From Erythrobacter sp. HI0063 (GTDB lineage: Bacteria > Pseudomonadota > Alphaproteobacteria > Sphingomonadales > Sphingomonadaceae): a DNA stretch of 57,540 nucleotides. The DNA lies in NCBI RefSeq assembly GCF_001635685.1, contig NZ_LWFF01000278.1, positions 1 through 57,540 on the forward strand, in the 5' to 3' direction. Below are positions 8,876-17,785 of the stretch, piece after piece; position 1 is the first letter of the stretch, and every line of letters starts with the position of its first letter. Under the pieces are notes generated by a model. It saw only the letters and a program-made list of their open reading frames with translations, was not told the DNA's origin and did not search any database. Made by a program: the position numbers and the translations under genes.

Positions 8876-11017
8876 ATGAAACTCGGATCGCGCAAGGGAC
8901 AGCCCACCACCGCTTCGATGCTGGACAATGCGTTCAAGCGACGCAGCTTCCTGGTCGCCGGGGCGATGGGCGGGATTGGCACGCTGCTCGCCGCACGCAT
9001 GGGCTATATCGCGATTGCGGAGAACGAGCGGTACGAGCTCGAAAGCGAGAGCAACCGCGTCAATCTGTCGCTGATCCCGCCGCGCCGCGGGTGGATCCTC
9101 GATCGCAACGGTGCGCCCCTCGCCTCCAACCGCGCGGATTTCCGGGTCGATGTCATCCCCGACCAGCTGGTGGATGCCTCCGGTACGCTGAGCGCGCTGG
9201 GCCGCATCCTGCGCCTCGACGAAGCGGCCATGGCCGACGTGACGAAGCGCGTGGAGGACGCCGCCGGATTCCAGCCCGTCGAGATCGCGAGCGGCCTCGA
9301 TTACGAGGATTTCGCCGCCGTCAGCGTGCGCCTGCCCGACCTGCCCGGCGTCGTCCCCCAGCGGGGCTTTTCCCGACACTATCCGACCGGCCCGGCTGTC
9401 GGCCATCTGATCGGCTATGTCGGCCCCGCCAATGCCGAGGAATACGAGGAAGAGGGCAATCCCCTCCTGATCACGCCCGGCTTCAAGATCGGCAAGGACG
9501 CGCTGGAGCGTCAGTTCGAGCAGGATCTGCGCGGTGTGCCGGGCGCGCGACGGGTCGAAGTGACCGCGTCCGGCCGCATCGTGCAGGAATTGGAAACGCG
9601 CGAAGATATTCAGGGCGATCCCATCCGCCTCACCATCGATGGGCCGTTGCAGGATTATGCCGCGCGCCGCATCGGGCTTGAAAGCGGATCGTGCGTCGTC
9701 ATGGATTGCGAGAACGGCGACATCCTGTGCATGTCCTCCATGCCGAGCTTCGATCCCAACAGCTTTTCGCAAGGGATCGGGCGCGTGGAATACGCCATGC
9801 TGCGCGACGACGATCGCGTTCCGCTGCGCAACAAGGTGCTGAAAGGCCTCTATCCGCCCGGGTCCACCGTCAAGCCGATGCATTGCATGGCCTTCCTGAA
9901 GGCCGGAATCGATCCCAACCGCACCATCACCTGCGGGGGCGGCGTTCGGATCGGCAATCGCTTCTTCAATTGCTGGGGCAATCACGGCCAGGTCGACATG
10001 GCCAAGGGCATCTACCAATCCTGCGACAGCTATTTCTATCGCATGGCGCTGGAAGTCGGCTTCGACAAGGTGGCCGATTTTGCCAAGTCGATCGGCATGG
10101 GCAAGCAGTTCGATCTGCCTGTCATCAGCCAGTTCTACGGTACCGTGCCTTCGCCTTCATGGCTGGAAGAAAAATACGATCGAGAATGGCAGGCCTACGA
10201 CACGGCCAATGCCTCGATCGGACAGGGCTATTACCTTGCAAATCCGCTCCAGCTCGCCGTGATGACGGCGCGTCTCGCGACCGGTCGCCACCTCAATCCG
10301 CGCCTCACCCGCTCGAACAAGAGCACCGGAGCCGACCAGATCGATTTCCCCGAAGATCACGTCGCCTATGTCCGCCAGGCGATGAGCGACGTCGTCAACG
10401 GCCCCGGCACCGCCGGGCGCGGGCGCTTGCCGTTCGACGACATTTTGATGGCGGGCAAGACCGGCACGGCGCAGGTGGTTTCGCTCAGCAAGTCGGACGG
10501 TAAATCCGGCCCGTGGAAATATCGCGACCACGGCCTGTTCGTATTCTTCGCCCCCTTCGACAAACCGAAATATGCGGGCGCAGTCGTGATCGAGCATGGC
10601 GGCGGGTCCGGCGCAGCCTATCCGATCGCGCGCGACGTGATGACCTTCATGTTCGATCCGCAGAAGGGGATGGACGCTCTGCGCGCTCTGGAAGAACAAT
10701 GGGGCGGTACCGCGCAGGAGCGGCTGACCCGCAAATACATCGCCTATGCCACCGCCGCCGGCGAAGCCGTGCCGCCCGCGCCGAGCCGCGATGAAGAGAT
10801 TTTCGACCTCGTCGAAGCCGAAGCACGCGTCGCCGCGCGCCAGAGCGAAGAGATCGCGAATACGCCGATCACGCCGCGTGACGAGGCGAATCCCAGCAGC
10901 AACACGCCTCCTCCCGATTCGGTCGCCGCGCCTGGCACGCCTGCCGCTCCGCAGCCCGCGGCGAGCGATGCGCCCACGCCCGCTCCTGCCACAGCCGGTA
11001 CGCCGCGCCCGCAATGA
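8876..11017 (+). CDS. mrdA: Penicillin-binding protein 2
   Basis: Transpeptidase that cross-links peptidoglycan during lateral growth, partner of RodA. 713 residues from the ATG at 8876; the open frame reaches back to 8531 but that stretch overlaps mreD. It has one N-terminal membrane anchor (residues ~24-45), a dimerisation/pedestal domain, and the transpeptidase motifs STVK (nucleophile S330), SCD (382-384) and KTG (528-530). The last ~80 residues are Pro/Ala/Thr-rich and probably disordered, longer than in the E. coli protein. It overlaps rodA by 4 bp. Confidence 0.96.
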   Translation: MKLGSRKGQPTTASMLDNAFKRRSFLVAGAMGGIGTLLAARMGYIAIAENERYELESESNRVNLSLIPPRRGWILDRNGAPLASNRADFRVDVIPDQLVDASGTLSALGRILRLDEAAMADVTKRVEDAAGFQPVEIASGLDYEDFAAVSVRLPDLPGVVPQRGFSRHYPTGPAVGHLIGYVGPANAEEYEEEGNPLLITPGFKIGKDALERQFEQDLRGVPGARRVEVTASGRIVQELETREDIQGDPIRLTIDGPLQDYAARRIGLESGSCVVMDCENGDILCMSSMPSFDPNSFSQGIGRVEYAMLRDDDRVPLRNKVLKGLYPPGSTVKPMHCMAFLKAGIDPNRTITCGGGVRIGNRFFNCWGNHGQVDMAKGIYQSCDSYFYRMALEVGFDKVADFAKSIGMGKQFDLPVISQFYGTVPSPSWLEEKYDREWQAYDTANASIGQGYYLANPLQLAVMTARLATGRHLNPRLTRSNKSTGADQIDFPEDHVAYVRQAMSDVVNGPGTAGRGRLPFDDILMAGKTGTAQVVSLSKSDGKSGPWKYRDHGLFVFFAPFDKPKYAGAVVIEHGGGSGAAYPIARDVMTFMFDPQKGMDALRALEEQWGGTAQERLTRKYIAYATAAGEAVPPAPSRDEEIFDLVEAEARVAARQSEEIANTPITPRDEANPSSNTPPPDSVAAPGTPAAPQPAASDAPTPAPATAGTPRPQ

Positions 11018-12129
11018 GCGTGATACCCACACCCGTCGCACGCCAGCCCTGGATGATGCTGTTCCCGCTCTTCATCCTGATCGGGTTCGGCGGGCTGGTG
11101 CTTTATTCCGCCGCGGGTGGCTCGCTCGACCCCTATGCCGGATCGCACCTGCTGCGCTTTGGCGTGTTTCTGGTGATGGCGATCGTGCTGTCGCTGTTCC
11201 CGCCCGACATCGTCAAGCTGGCCGCCTATCCGGTCTATGTGCTGGTTCTGATCCTGCTGGTCGTCGTCGAGGCGATCGGGTTCGTCGGCGGGGGAAGCCA
11301 GAGGTGGCTCAATCTCGGCTTCATGCAGTTGCAGCCGTCCGAACTGATGAAACCCGCGCTCGTGCTGGTGCTGGCGCGCTTCTACGGCGATCTTCCAGTC
11401 GGAATGATCGGGACCTGGCGCGCTCTCGTACCGGCCGGGATCCTCATTGGGCTCCCGATCATGCTCGTCCTCGCCCAGCCCGATCTCGGCACCTCGCTTG
11501 CCATCGCCTTCGGAGGGGGCGTGGTGATGTTCCTGGCCGGATTGCCATTGCGCTGGTTCCTGATGGCCGGGGCCGCCGCAGCCGTGATCGCCCCGCTCGC
11601 CTTTTTCTTCGGGCTCCAGCCCTATCAGCAACGCCGCGTCTTCACCTTCCTCGATCCCGAGAACGATCCTCTGGGTGATGGCTATCACATCACCCAGTCC
11701 AAGATCGCGATCGGATCGGGCGGTTTCAGCGGCAAGGGCTTCAACGAAGGCACGCAGAGCCACCTCCACTATCTGCCCGAGCCCCACACCGATTTTATCT
11801 TCGCTACCATGGCCGAGGAATGGGGCTTCATCGGCGGCGTCGTGGTAATCGGCTGCTTCGCGCTGATCCTGTATTGGGCGCTGTCGGTCGCACGCAATTC
11901 CAACGACCGGTTCGCCAAGCTTCTGGCGGCAGGCATGGGGGCGACGATCTTCTTCTACGTCGCGATCAACCTGATGATGGTGATGGGCCTTGCGCCCGTC
12001 GTCGGCATTCCCCTGCCCTTCATGAGCCATGGCGGATCCTCCATGCTGACGAACATGATCTGCATCGGTACGCTGATGATGGTCTATCGCTGGAACCGGC
12101 AGCAGGGCCGCAAGGGAATGCTGGGCTGA
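11014..12129 (+). CDS. rodA: SEDS glycosyltransferase RodA
   Basis: Peptidoglycan glycan-chain polymerase of the elongasome, a polytopic inner-membrane SEDS protein. 371 residues with about ten hydrophobic segments. Diagnostic blocks are GGGSQRWLNLGFMQLQPSELMKP, the catalytic-loop region AQPDLGTSL, GFNEGTQSHLHYLPEPHTDFIFA and the C-terminal GIPLPFMSHGGSSML. The ATG overlaps the mrdA stop (ATGA), implying coupled synthesis of the RodA-PBP2 pair. It is the last gene of the operon; tRNA-Lys follows 120 bp later. Confidence 0.97.
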   Translation: MSVIPTPVARQPWMMLFPLFILIGFGGLVLYSAAGGSLDPYAGSHLLRFGVFLVMAIVLSLFPPDIVKLAAYPVYVLVLILLVVVEAIGFVGGGSQRWLNLGFMQLQPSELMKPALVLVLARFYGDLPVGMIGTWRALVPAGILIGLPIMLVLAQPDLGTSLAIAFGGGVVMFLAGLPLRWFLMAGAAAAVIAPLAFFFGLQPYQQRRVFTFLDPENDPLGDGYHITQSKIAIGSGGFSGKGFNEGTQSHLHYLPEPHTDFIFATMAEEWGFIGGVVVIGCFALILYWALSVARNSNDRFAKLLAAGMGATIFFYVAINLMMVMGLAPVVGIPLPFMSHGGSSMLTNMICIGTLMMVYRWNRQQGRKGMLG

Positions 12130-12249
12130 ATGCGGCGCTGCGAATGCGAACTTTTTCGCAAAACCGGCGCGCAGCCCCTTTTCATCGGAGAAATCCCGGC
12201 TATATGAGCGCCTCCCCGACTCGGGGATCGCAGCCGGATGGTCTGCAGT

Positions 12250-12325
<76 letters not shown>

Positions 12326-12382
12326 TTGTTTTTCCTAGAAAATATCCATTCTCCGGTTGGAGCAAATCCGCCGGTTGGGAGC

Positions 12383-13450
12383 TCAGTTGGGAGATTCCAC
12401 CCTCTTCTCCAGCTTCTTGATGGCACTTTCAGCGAGCTGCGAATCGCGGCTCAGATAGTGGGCATCCAGGATGGCGTTCACGTCCTTGAGCGAATGGCCA
12501 GTGACTGTGGCGATCTCTGGCGACGTGCACCCTGCCAATGCGAGCCTGGTGACCGCAGTGCCTCTAAGGTCATGGAAAGTTACATCAGCGACGCCAGCCT
12601 TAGCGCATGCTTTGCTCCATGACGTTCTGAAACCATCCTCAGTCCAAGCCTTTCCCTTTTGTGTTGTTAGGACTGTCGATGAGCTCAAATCCGAAGCGTT
12701 ACTAATGTGGCTGCTCACCGTCGATTTCAAAGCATCCAGTGAACGCCGAAGTGGGGCGCCAACGGGGATGACTACGCGCCTGTTTGTTTTCTTCTGCCTG
12801 AGGCGAATGCGCCTCCCATCATAGCCTGCCCATGTTAGGGCGAGTAAATCCCCTTGCCGCTGCCCGGTCCAAAGCGCCAGCATGAGGGCCAGATGAAGGT
12901 GCTTAGGAGCTCGCTCGTAAAAAGCGGCTTCGTCTTGGGTTGTCCAGACGCTATCCACGCGTTCTGAGTGATAAAGACGGCCCGGATTCTTGCATGGGTT
13001 CGCCGGGGCAACCCCGCGATCGACGGCCCAAGAGAGAATACGCGCTAGGACGCTGAAACGGTAGTCTGCCTGACGAGGATTTTTCAGACCAATCTTATCG
13101 CGCCACTCAAGAAACTCTCCTCGGGCTTGGTCATCGCTCAGCGCAGCAATCGGAAAATCTCCAAAGTCATCTTCAATGGCGCGAATGTGACGGCTGTAAT
13201 CCCTCCGTGTTTTATCAGCTAGTCCGAGAAAAATCGGAGACGCAAGATATTTATTCAACACGCTCTGAAGAAGTCCATCGGGTTTGACACGGCGGTTTTC
13301 TAAAGCCAAATTATAACTGTCGATAAATTCGGGCGATCCCGGAGTCCCTTTCAGTCTCGGTCCTCCCTTCCAGGCGTAATAGTATACGACCTGTGATCCA
13401 TTGGCTAATCGCTTTTTGACGCGGTTAATACCTTTAAGACGAACGCGCAT
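12383..13450 (-). CDS. Tyrosine recombinase/integrase
   Basis: Site-specific integrase of the phage/ICE type, 355 residues. The C-terminal catalytic domain shows the expected residues: R in LWTGQRQGDLLAL, K in the RQKKTNRR beta-hairpin, HDLRGTAVTRLA (H and R), TGHS (H), and the nucleophile Y in LDAHYLSRD. The N-terminal ~150 residues fit arm-type and core-binding domains. Start 13450 (MRVRLKGINRV) is chosen because GGAAGGAG lies 8 nt upstream; a longer open frame reaches 13474. It is adjacent to attL and reads toward the tRNA, the usual arrangement. It should catalyse integration at tRNA-Lys. Confidence 0.93.
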   Translation of the reverse strand: MRVRLKGINRVKKRLANGSQVVYYYAWKGGPRLKGTPGSPEFIDSYNLALENRRVKPDGLLQSVLNKYLASPIFLGLADKTRRDYSRHIRAIEDDFGDFPIAALSDDQARGEFLEWRDKIGLKNPRQADYRFSVLARILSWAVDRGVAPANPCKNPGRLYHSERVDSVWTTQDEAAFYERAPKHLHLALMLALWTGQRQGDLLALTWAGYDGRRIRLRQKKTNRRVVIPVGAPLRRSLDALKSTVSSHISNASDLSSSTVLTTQKGKAWTEDGFRTSWSKACAKAGVADVTFHDLRGTAVTRLALAGCTSPEIATVTGHSLKDVNAILDAHYLSRDSQLAESAIKKLEKRVESPN

Positions 13451-13474
13451 TTTTCTTCTCCTTCCATTGATCAA

Positions 13475-13836
13475 AAGGAGAAATTTCTGCCACAGTATTT
13501 TAACTGGTTATGAGGCTGACCGAGCCATTCGAGCTAATTTCCACTCGTTGTATCTCAAGCCCGCAAGCTTGAACTGCGCGAATAGCGCGTGCAAGGTTGG
13601 CTTGACGAATTGTCGAGCTGGTTATTGTCATTTCAGCTTCGGCCGAATTCAGGAAAACAAGAAAAAGCAGGATCGTCGTCGATCACTCGGCCAAATGATC
13701 GTCGAACTGCTTTTCGTTTGTCAAAAGGACGCTGTCTCATTCTGACGGCGCTAGACGGTGTCCAAGGAATGCAGGCGCCACCTACCCCCTTGCGGCATTC
13801 GCTCTTCCCGAAATTGCTTACGAGGTAGGGAGCTAA
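13475..13836. other. Intergenic region upstream of integrase
   Basis: About 360 bp without a credible gene; plus-strand open frames here have no protein-like composition. It must hold the integrase promoter and the 3' end of the operon reading in from 15372. CACCTACCCCC at 13779-13789 recurs at 16332-16342, on the far side of the four-frame block. No terminator with a T-run is obvious. Confidence 0.5.
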
Positions 13837-15372
13837 TTAGAGAGCCAGCCGGTGTTCCGGGATGACGTCCAGCAGATAAAATGTGCGCTTAGGATCTCCG
13901 AACTCGCTCTCGTGGTCGGTCATGGCGCGTTGGCCTCTCTCGGCTACGAAAGCTTTCGCAATTTGGATCGGATTCCGGCCTGCAGCTGGCTCACGGTCCG
14001 GGTAATCATAACCCTCGTCCTTGAAATCCTTATCTTGCAAGATGTCACGCCGCAGCATGAACAGCATATCCTTTGCCGCGGTAAACCAGTTTGCGCCCAA
14101 TTCTTCTGCATCGAAAGGAGACATTGCGGTATCCTTCCTCAGCCTTCGAGGATGCCCTCCATCGCCCTCATCAAGAAGATTCAAGATTTCCCGTTCGCTT
14201 TTGAGATATCGAAGAATTGAAACGGAAACCGCTTGGGTCATCGAGAGGCCAGAGAACCATAAGGCATTGAAACTACTCGGGAGGCCGTTTTCGCTAACCG
14301 AGCTGTCGAGCGTTTGACGCCAAATTTCGTGTCCCGGGATTGGCGTTATTCGAATGTATTCCATCAATCTGTCGAGTGGACCGATCGAGTTTGCCAGATT
14401 GATGCGGTAGAATTTCGCTGCAGCTTCAATCTGTCGATACAGCGGAAGCATGGTTTCTGGCATTTCGTCGATCGTTGCCAAAGGCTTACCCCCCGTATGC
14501 TCTAGCGAAGTTGCGTAGTTGGCGACGATCTTTTTGAGGATGATAAAAAGCCGACGGGCCTGGTTAGCGATGTTCTCCGGCTTCAATTGGGTCATGCTCG
14601 TGCTGGCTAACGCTTCCAGAGGGTTTTGCTCTGCTTTCGCGGACCGCGCTGCGATTAACTGCACGTCGTGCGCGCACCAAAGAAGACCGTGCTCAGCGAT
14701 CAGAAACCGCCTATCCTCCGCTGCCAATTCTGATCCCGCTTCGGCGTTTTGTAGAATTTGCATCGCACTCCGATGCCGACCGGAAATGATCGCCAATCGC
14801 GCCAAATTGGATGCATGCTTGTGAAGATGGGAAGAACCTACCTTCGGATCAGTTCCGAAGCGTTTTCGAACTTCGTGTCTTTTGACGCTGGTGGACGGCC
14901 AGCCAGAAACAACGAAATTGATGTAGTCGTCTGATTCCTGAGCGGAGATCATCCACCGGCAGTGAGCCACAATCTCTGTCTCTCCCGTCGGAAGAAGTTC
15001 ATCCGGAAGAATGCATTCTTTCTCCCCAAGGAGGCCGATAGGGAGCTTGCGTAGCGAGGTTATCGATTGATCAAAGAGCGAAGAACAGTGGCTCGACGTA
15101 TTCTGCGATCCGTGGTTGAATTTATCGACGAGGTTAACGATGGTTTGCGAAACATCCGTCGGTATCTTCAGACCTGAGCTGAGAAGACTATGATCGATCG
15201 CCAAAGAAACAGCGTTCTTTCGCGATTTTTTTGAGCTCGCTTTTTTTGTGGCCTTCTCTTTGTCCGATCGAGGTTTGACAGGATGCTTTTTGTCCGCTGT
15301 CGCCGCCCGGTTGTGATAGTGCCCTTCCCGCGCCAGGTCGGCCTTGGTCCTGCGAATTTCTTTCTTCGGCAT
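13837..15372 (-). CDS. Large protein of unknown function, island cargo
   Basis: A 511-residue protein that I do not recognise. The first ~55 residues are strongly basic (MPKKEIRRTKADLAREG, then many Lys/Arg/Ser) and look disordered, perhaps nucleic-acid binding or a linker. The rest is soluble and mostly helical, with regions such as LLGEKECILPDELLPTG, VRKRFGTDPKVGSSHLHKH, FLIAEHGLLWCAHDVQL and WFSGLSMTQAVSVSILRYL. There are no transmembrane segments, Walker motifs or recognisable nuclease motif. AAGGA lies ~11 nt before the ATG. It is the last and largest gene of a minus-strand block, 87 bp after the 71-residue gene, and is clearly AT-richer than the flanking core genes. Confidence 0.72.
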   Translation of the reverse strand: MPKKEIRRTKADLAREGHYHNRAATADKKHPVKPRSDKEKATKKASSKKSRKNAVSLAIDHSLLSSGLKIPTDVSQTIVNLVDKFNHGSQNTSSHCSSLFDQSITSLRKLPIGLLGEKECILPDELLPTGETEIVAHCRWMISAQESDDYINFVVSGWPSTSVKRHEVRKRFGTDPKVGSSHLHKHASNLARLAIISGRHRSAMQILQNAEAGSELAAEDRRFLIAEHGLLWCAHDVQLIAARSAKAEQNPLEALASTSMTQLKPENIANQARRLFIILKKIVANYATSLEHTGGKPLATIDEMPETMLPLYRQIEAAAKFYRINLANSIGPLDRLMEYIRITPIPGHEIWRQTLDSSVSENGLPSSFNALWFSGLSMTQAVSVSILRYLKSEREILNLLDEGDGGHPRRLRKDTAMSPFDAEELGANWFTAAKDMLFMLRRDILQDKDFKDEGYDYPDREPAAGRNPIQIAKAFVAERGQRAMTDHESEFGDPKRTFYLLDVIPEHRLAL

Positions 15373-15459
15373 CTGGTCGGTGGTCCTTTGATGTTCCAGC
15401 TCGGCTTCGGATTTCGCCGTTGCAGGGTAAACATAGAATCTAGCAATCGCGTCCGCGGC

Positions 15460-15675
15460 CTACAAAGATCCTAATTTTTTCTGGATTTGATCTGAGATTT
15501 GTTCCGCGAGTTCGGCGAGATCACTCGCAATCTCGTTCATGGTGCTCAACTCCTGTTCGCCTGTTTTCCCATGAGCCAACGCATTTTCGACCGCTTTGAC
15601 TGCTTGCTCGAATTCGCTTTCTTTAAGATGGAGCATCGCCATCGCTTCTGCGAAGTTGTCGGGTCTTGCGATCAT
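15460..15675 (-). CDS. Small acidic helical protein
   Basis: A 71-residue protein starting MIARPDNFAEAMAML. It is helical and acidic toward the C-terminus (EIASDLAELAEQISDQI), with heptad-like spacing that suggests a coiled coil. The ATG at 15675 overlaps the TGA of the upstream gene (ATGA, 15672-15675), arguing for translational coupling. A longer open frame reaches 15852, but the extra part is antisense-like and overlaps the upstream gene. Family not recognised; possibly an accessory partner of the 154- or 511-residue protein. Confidence 0.6.
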   Translation of the reverse strand: MIARPDNFAEAMAMLHLKESEFEQAVKAVENALAHGKTGEQELSTMNEIASDLAELAEQISDQIQKKLGSL

Positions 15676-16136
15676 GAGAGCTCGAGCGGTAACGGAGCGG
15701 GGCGATTTAAGTATCGTGGATTGCCGCCTCTCGCATACAGCCAGTCGAAAGCGTTTCCCTTCTTCGCGAAATTCGGGTTTGCGACACCCTCCAGCCTGCA
15801 GATCTGCGCGATCAGATAAAGCTGTTTGGACGAAACGGGATCGCGCCTCCAAAGCTGTTTCTCGCCCGTCTTTCCAGATGCGATGAAGGATGTGACCTCG
15901 GCCTCATACAGGGTGCGCACGCGTATCCATGATAGATACCGGCCCCACTCCGCGCATCTTTCAGCGCGTCTATCGTCATCGAAAATTTGCTCGATAAGTC
16001 GCGCCAAGTCCTGCGATGCGCTTCTCTGTCGGGCTTCAATAGCCCATTTCAGCAGATGATCGGGATGGGCCATAAGACCATAAAGCGCGTAGTAATCAAT
16101 GTTTTCGAAACCGATTGTCAGAAGTAGACCGCCCAA
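15672..16136 (-). CDS. Unknown protein, possibly TraD-like N-terminus
   Basis: 154 residues from a TTG at 16136. The open frame continues upstream without ATG or GTG and encodes RKRRARDEKRYELGGLLL just before and across that TTG. A basic run followed by xLGGLxxxxGF is reminiscent of the TraD-like accessory proteins of conjugative plasmids; this is a weak resemblance. The C-terminal part (SSKQLYLIAQICRLEG, then AFDWLYARGGNPRY) looks like a conserved small domain that I cannot name. The true start is probably upstream, which suggests a frameshift relative to the 58-residue frame at 16118-16294. Confidence 0.6.
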   Translation of the reverse strand: MGGLLLTIGFENIDYYALYGLMAHPDHLLKWAIEARQRSASQDLARLIEQIFDDDRRAERCAEWGRYLSWIRVRTLYEAEVTSFIASGKTGEKQLWRRDPVSSKQLYLIAQICRLEGVANPNFAKKGNAFDWLYARGGNPRYLNRPAPLPLELS

Positions 16137-16294
16137 TTCGTAGCGCTTCTCGTCACGCGCACGGCGTTTCCGGCCGCCGCTGCCTGCCGCTTCAGTTCAG
16201 CCAGGTTTTCACTGGCGGGGGTCAGCACCGATCTTCCTAGCGCCTCAATTTTAGCCAGTTTTTCAATAAGATCAGGAAATAGGGCGTAATCCAT
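16118..16294 (-). CDS. Short frame, likely N-terminal part of a frameshifted gene
   Basis: A 58-residue frame starting MDYALFPDLIEKLAKIEAL. Its first ~40 residues look like a genuine helical protein (TPASENLAELKRQAAAAG), whereas its last ~16 do not. In the -1 frame, the sequence from the same point (near 16180) is RKRRARDEKRYELGG, continuing into the 154-residue protein. The simplest reading is one gene from 16294 to 15672 broken by a frameshift around the GCGGCGGCC stretch. A sequencing error, pseudogenisation or programmed shift cannot be separated here. No strong ribosome-binding site is seen. Confidence 0.45.
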   Translation of the reverse strand: MDYALFPDLIEKLAKIEALGRSVLTPASENLAELKRQAAAAGNAVRVTRSATNWAVYF

Positions 16295-16475
16295 TCTATG
16301 CGCATTGCACACGCAGAGCCGCAATGGCTGTCACCTACCCCCCGTGACTTCTCACCTTTCGAGATTTGCCGATATAAGAATTCTATTTTTCTTGTCGGTG
16401 GCTGACATTGGGCCGAGAGCAGACAATCGGGTTTTAACTGTCAAAGCGCGAAGAACTGCCGCCGGGATTTCTCGT

Positions 16476-17255
16476 TCAGATCGCACCGACCGCAACATAG
16501 GCCCCGATCGCGATGACGAGCATGGCGAATCCCCGCTCTAGCAACCCTCCGCACGCGCCAAGCTTCTTGCCGATGACGATGCCCGATACCGTGCCGAAGA
16601 TACCTCCGGCGATCAGCAAGCCGGTGATCGGCCAGTCGACCAGGCCGGAAATTGCGTAGGACCCGGCAGTCGTCAGCCCTAGCGCGGTAACAACCATCAA
16701 CGAGCTGCCTACGGCGTATCGAAGCGGCATGGCGGCGGCGAGCATCAGTCCCGGCACGATAAGAAAACCGCCGCCGATCCCGAAGAACCCGGCCGCAAGT
16801 CCCGTAGCGAGGCCGATCGGGATCAGGCGAGGCAGCAGGGCTCCTGCACTTTCGCGGGTCAGGCGGACATTGGGCGCCAATGCCGTGCGGCGCTTGCGAA
16901 GCATGGAGATGCCGACACCGATCATCAGCAGTCCGAACAGCGCCAAGAGGCGCTGGCCGTCGAACGCCTTGCCGAGTTCCGCGCCGATCGCGGCGCCGAC
17001 GACTCCCGCCAGTGCGAATACGCTCGCGCAGCGCCATTTCACATTTCCGGCACGGGCGTGTCCGACCAAGCTGACGAGGGCATTGGCGCTGACCGCGACC
17101 GCCGCCGTCCCGATTGCCGCGTGAGTCGATCCGATCCCGACCACATAAACCAGCAGGGGCACTGCCAGAATGGACCCGCCACCGCCCACCAGCCCGAGAA
17201 TGAGGCCGATGGCGCCGCCGGATATCAGCGTGGCGAAGATGGTGGCGAGGTCCAT
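16476..17255 (-). CDS. TSUP-family sulfite/sulfonate exporter (TauE/SafE)
   Basis: Inner-membrane permease, 259 residues, with about eight hydrophobic segments. It shows the family's two related halves, each with a Gly-rich motif: GLILGLVGGGGSILAVPLL and GLAAGFFGIGGGFLIVPGL. Members export sulfur compounds such as sulfite, sulfoacetate or thiosulfate. Start 17255 (MDLATIFATLISGG) lies 7 bp after the rhodanese stop; the longer open frame to 17345 overlaps that gene. It is the last gene of the arsR-rhodanese-TSUP operon, so I infer that it exports sulfite formed from persulfide oxidation. Confidence 0.9.
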   Translation of the reverse strand: MDLATIFATLISGGAIGLILGLVGGGGSILAVPLLVYVVGIGSTHAAIGTAAVAVSANALVSLVGHARAGNVKWRCASVFALAGVVGAAIGAELGKAFDGQRLLALFGLLMIGVGISMLRKRRTALAPNVRLTRESAGALLPRLIPIGLATGLAAGFFGIGGGFLIVPGLMLAAAMPLRYAVGSSLMVVTALGLTTAGSYAISGLVDWPITGLLIAGGIFGTVSGIVIGKKLGACGGLLERGFAMLVIAIGAYVAVGAI

Positions 17256-17262
17256 GGCCGGG

Positions 17263-17781
17263 TCAGACGTTCGCGCGCCGGTTCCAGGGAAGCGCGCGCA
17301 GCATCTCGGCCATCCCGCACCATCCGGTCGCGCCGGCCACGACAAGTCCCGCGCCGACGAAGGCGGACAGCCCGAATAGGGCGGGCGACCACAGGAAACC
17401 GAGCAGAACGCTGATCAGGACAAGCGCTCCTGCCGCGATCTGCACCTGGCGCATGATCTCGATCGGTTGCCCTCTGTCGAGCACGGTCGGCTGCCCCGCC
17501 ACGCGCCAGGCATCGATCCCGCCTGTCAGGATGTAAGCGGGGGCATCTCCCGTCGCGGCTGCGAGGCGCTCGGCATTCGCTTCGGTCCGCATCCCCGAAC
17601 GGCAGTGAAAGATGACCGGTGAGGGGCCGTTGGCGAGCTCGTCGATCCGATCGAGCGGGACGTTCGTGGCGCCCGGAATGTGTTCGCGCGCGTATTCGTC
17701 TGTCCCGCGAATATCGATCAGGCGTGCACCTGTCGCAATCGCGGCACGGGCTTCGGACGGGTCGAGAGGAAGGCAGGTCAT
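17263..17781 (-). CDS. Rhodanese with C-terminal DUF2892-type membrane segments
   Basis: 172 residues. The rhodanese domain (about 1-105) has LIDIRGTDEYAREHIPGA and the active-site loop CRSGMR, whose cysteine carries the persulfide. The C-terminal ~65 residues form two hydrophobic helices (QVQIAAGALVLISVLLGFL and LSAFVGAGLVVAGATG), the inner-membrane module found in similar fusions. It probably transfers sulfane sulfur at the membrane. Start 17781 follows the arsR stop by 4 nt. It lies between the BigR-type regulator and the TSUP exporter. Confidence 0.9.
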   Translation of the reverse strand: MTCLPLDPSEARAAIATGARLIDIRGTDEYAREHIPGATNVPLDRIDELANGPSPVIFHCRSGMRTEANAERLAAATGDAPAYILTGGIDAWRVAGQPTVLDRGQPIEIMRQVQIAAGALVLISVLLGFLWSPALFGLSAFVGAGLVVAGATGWCGMAEMLRALPWNRRANV

Positions 17782-17785
17782 CGCA

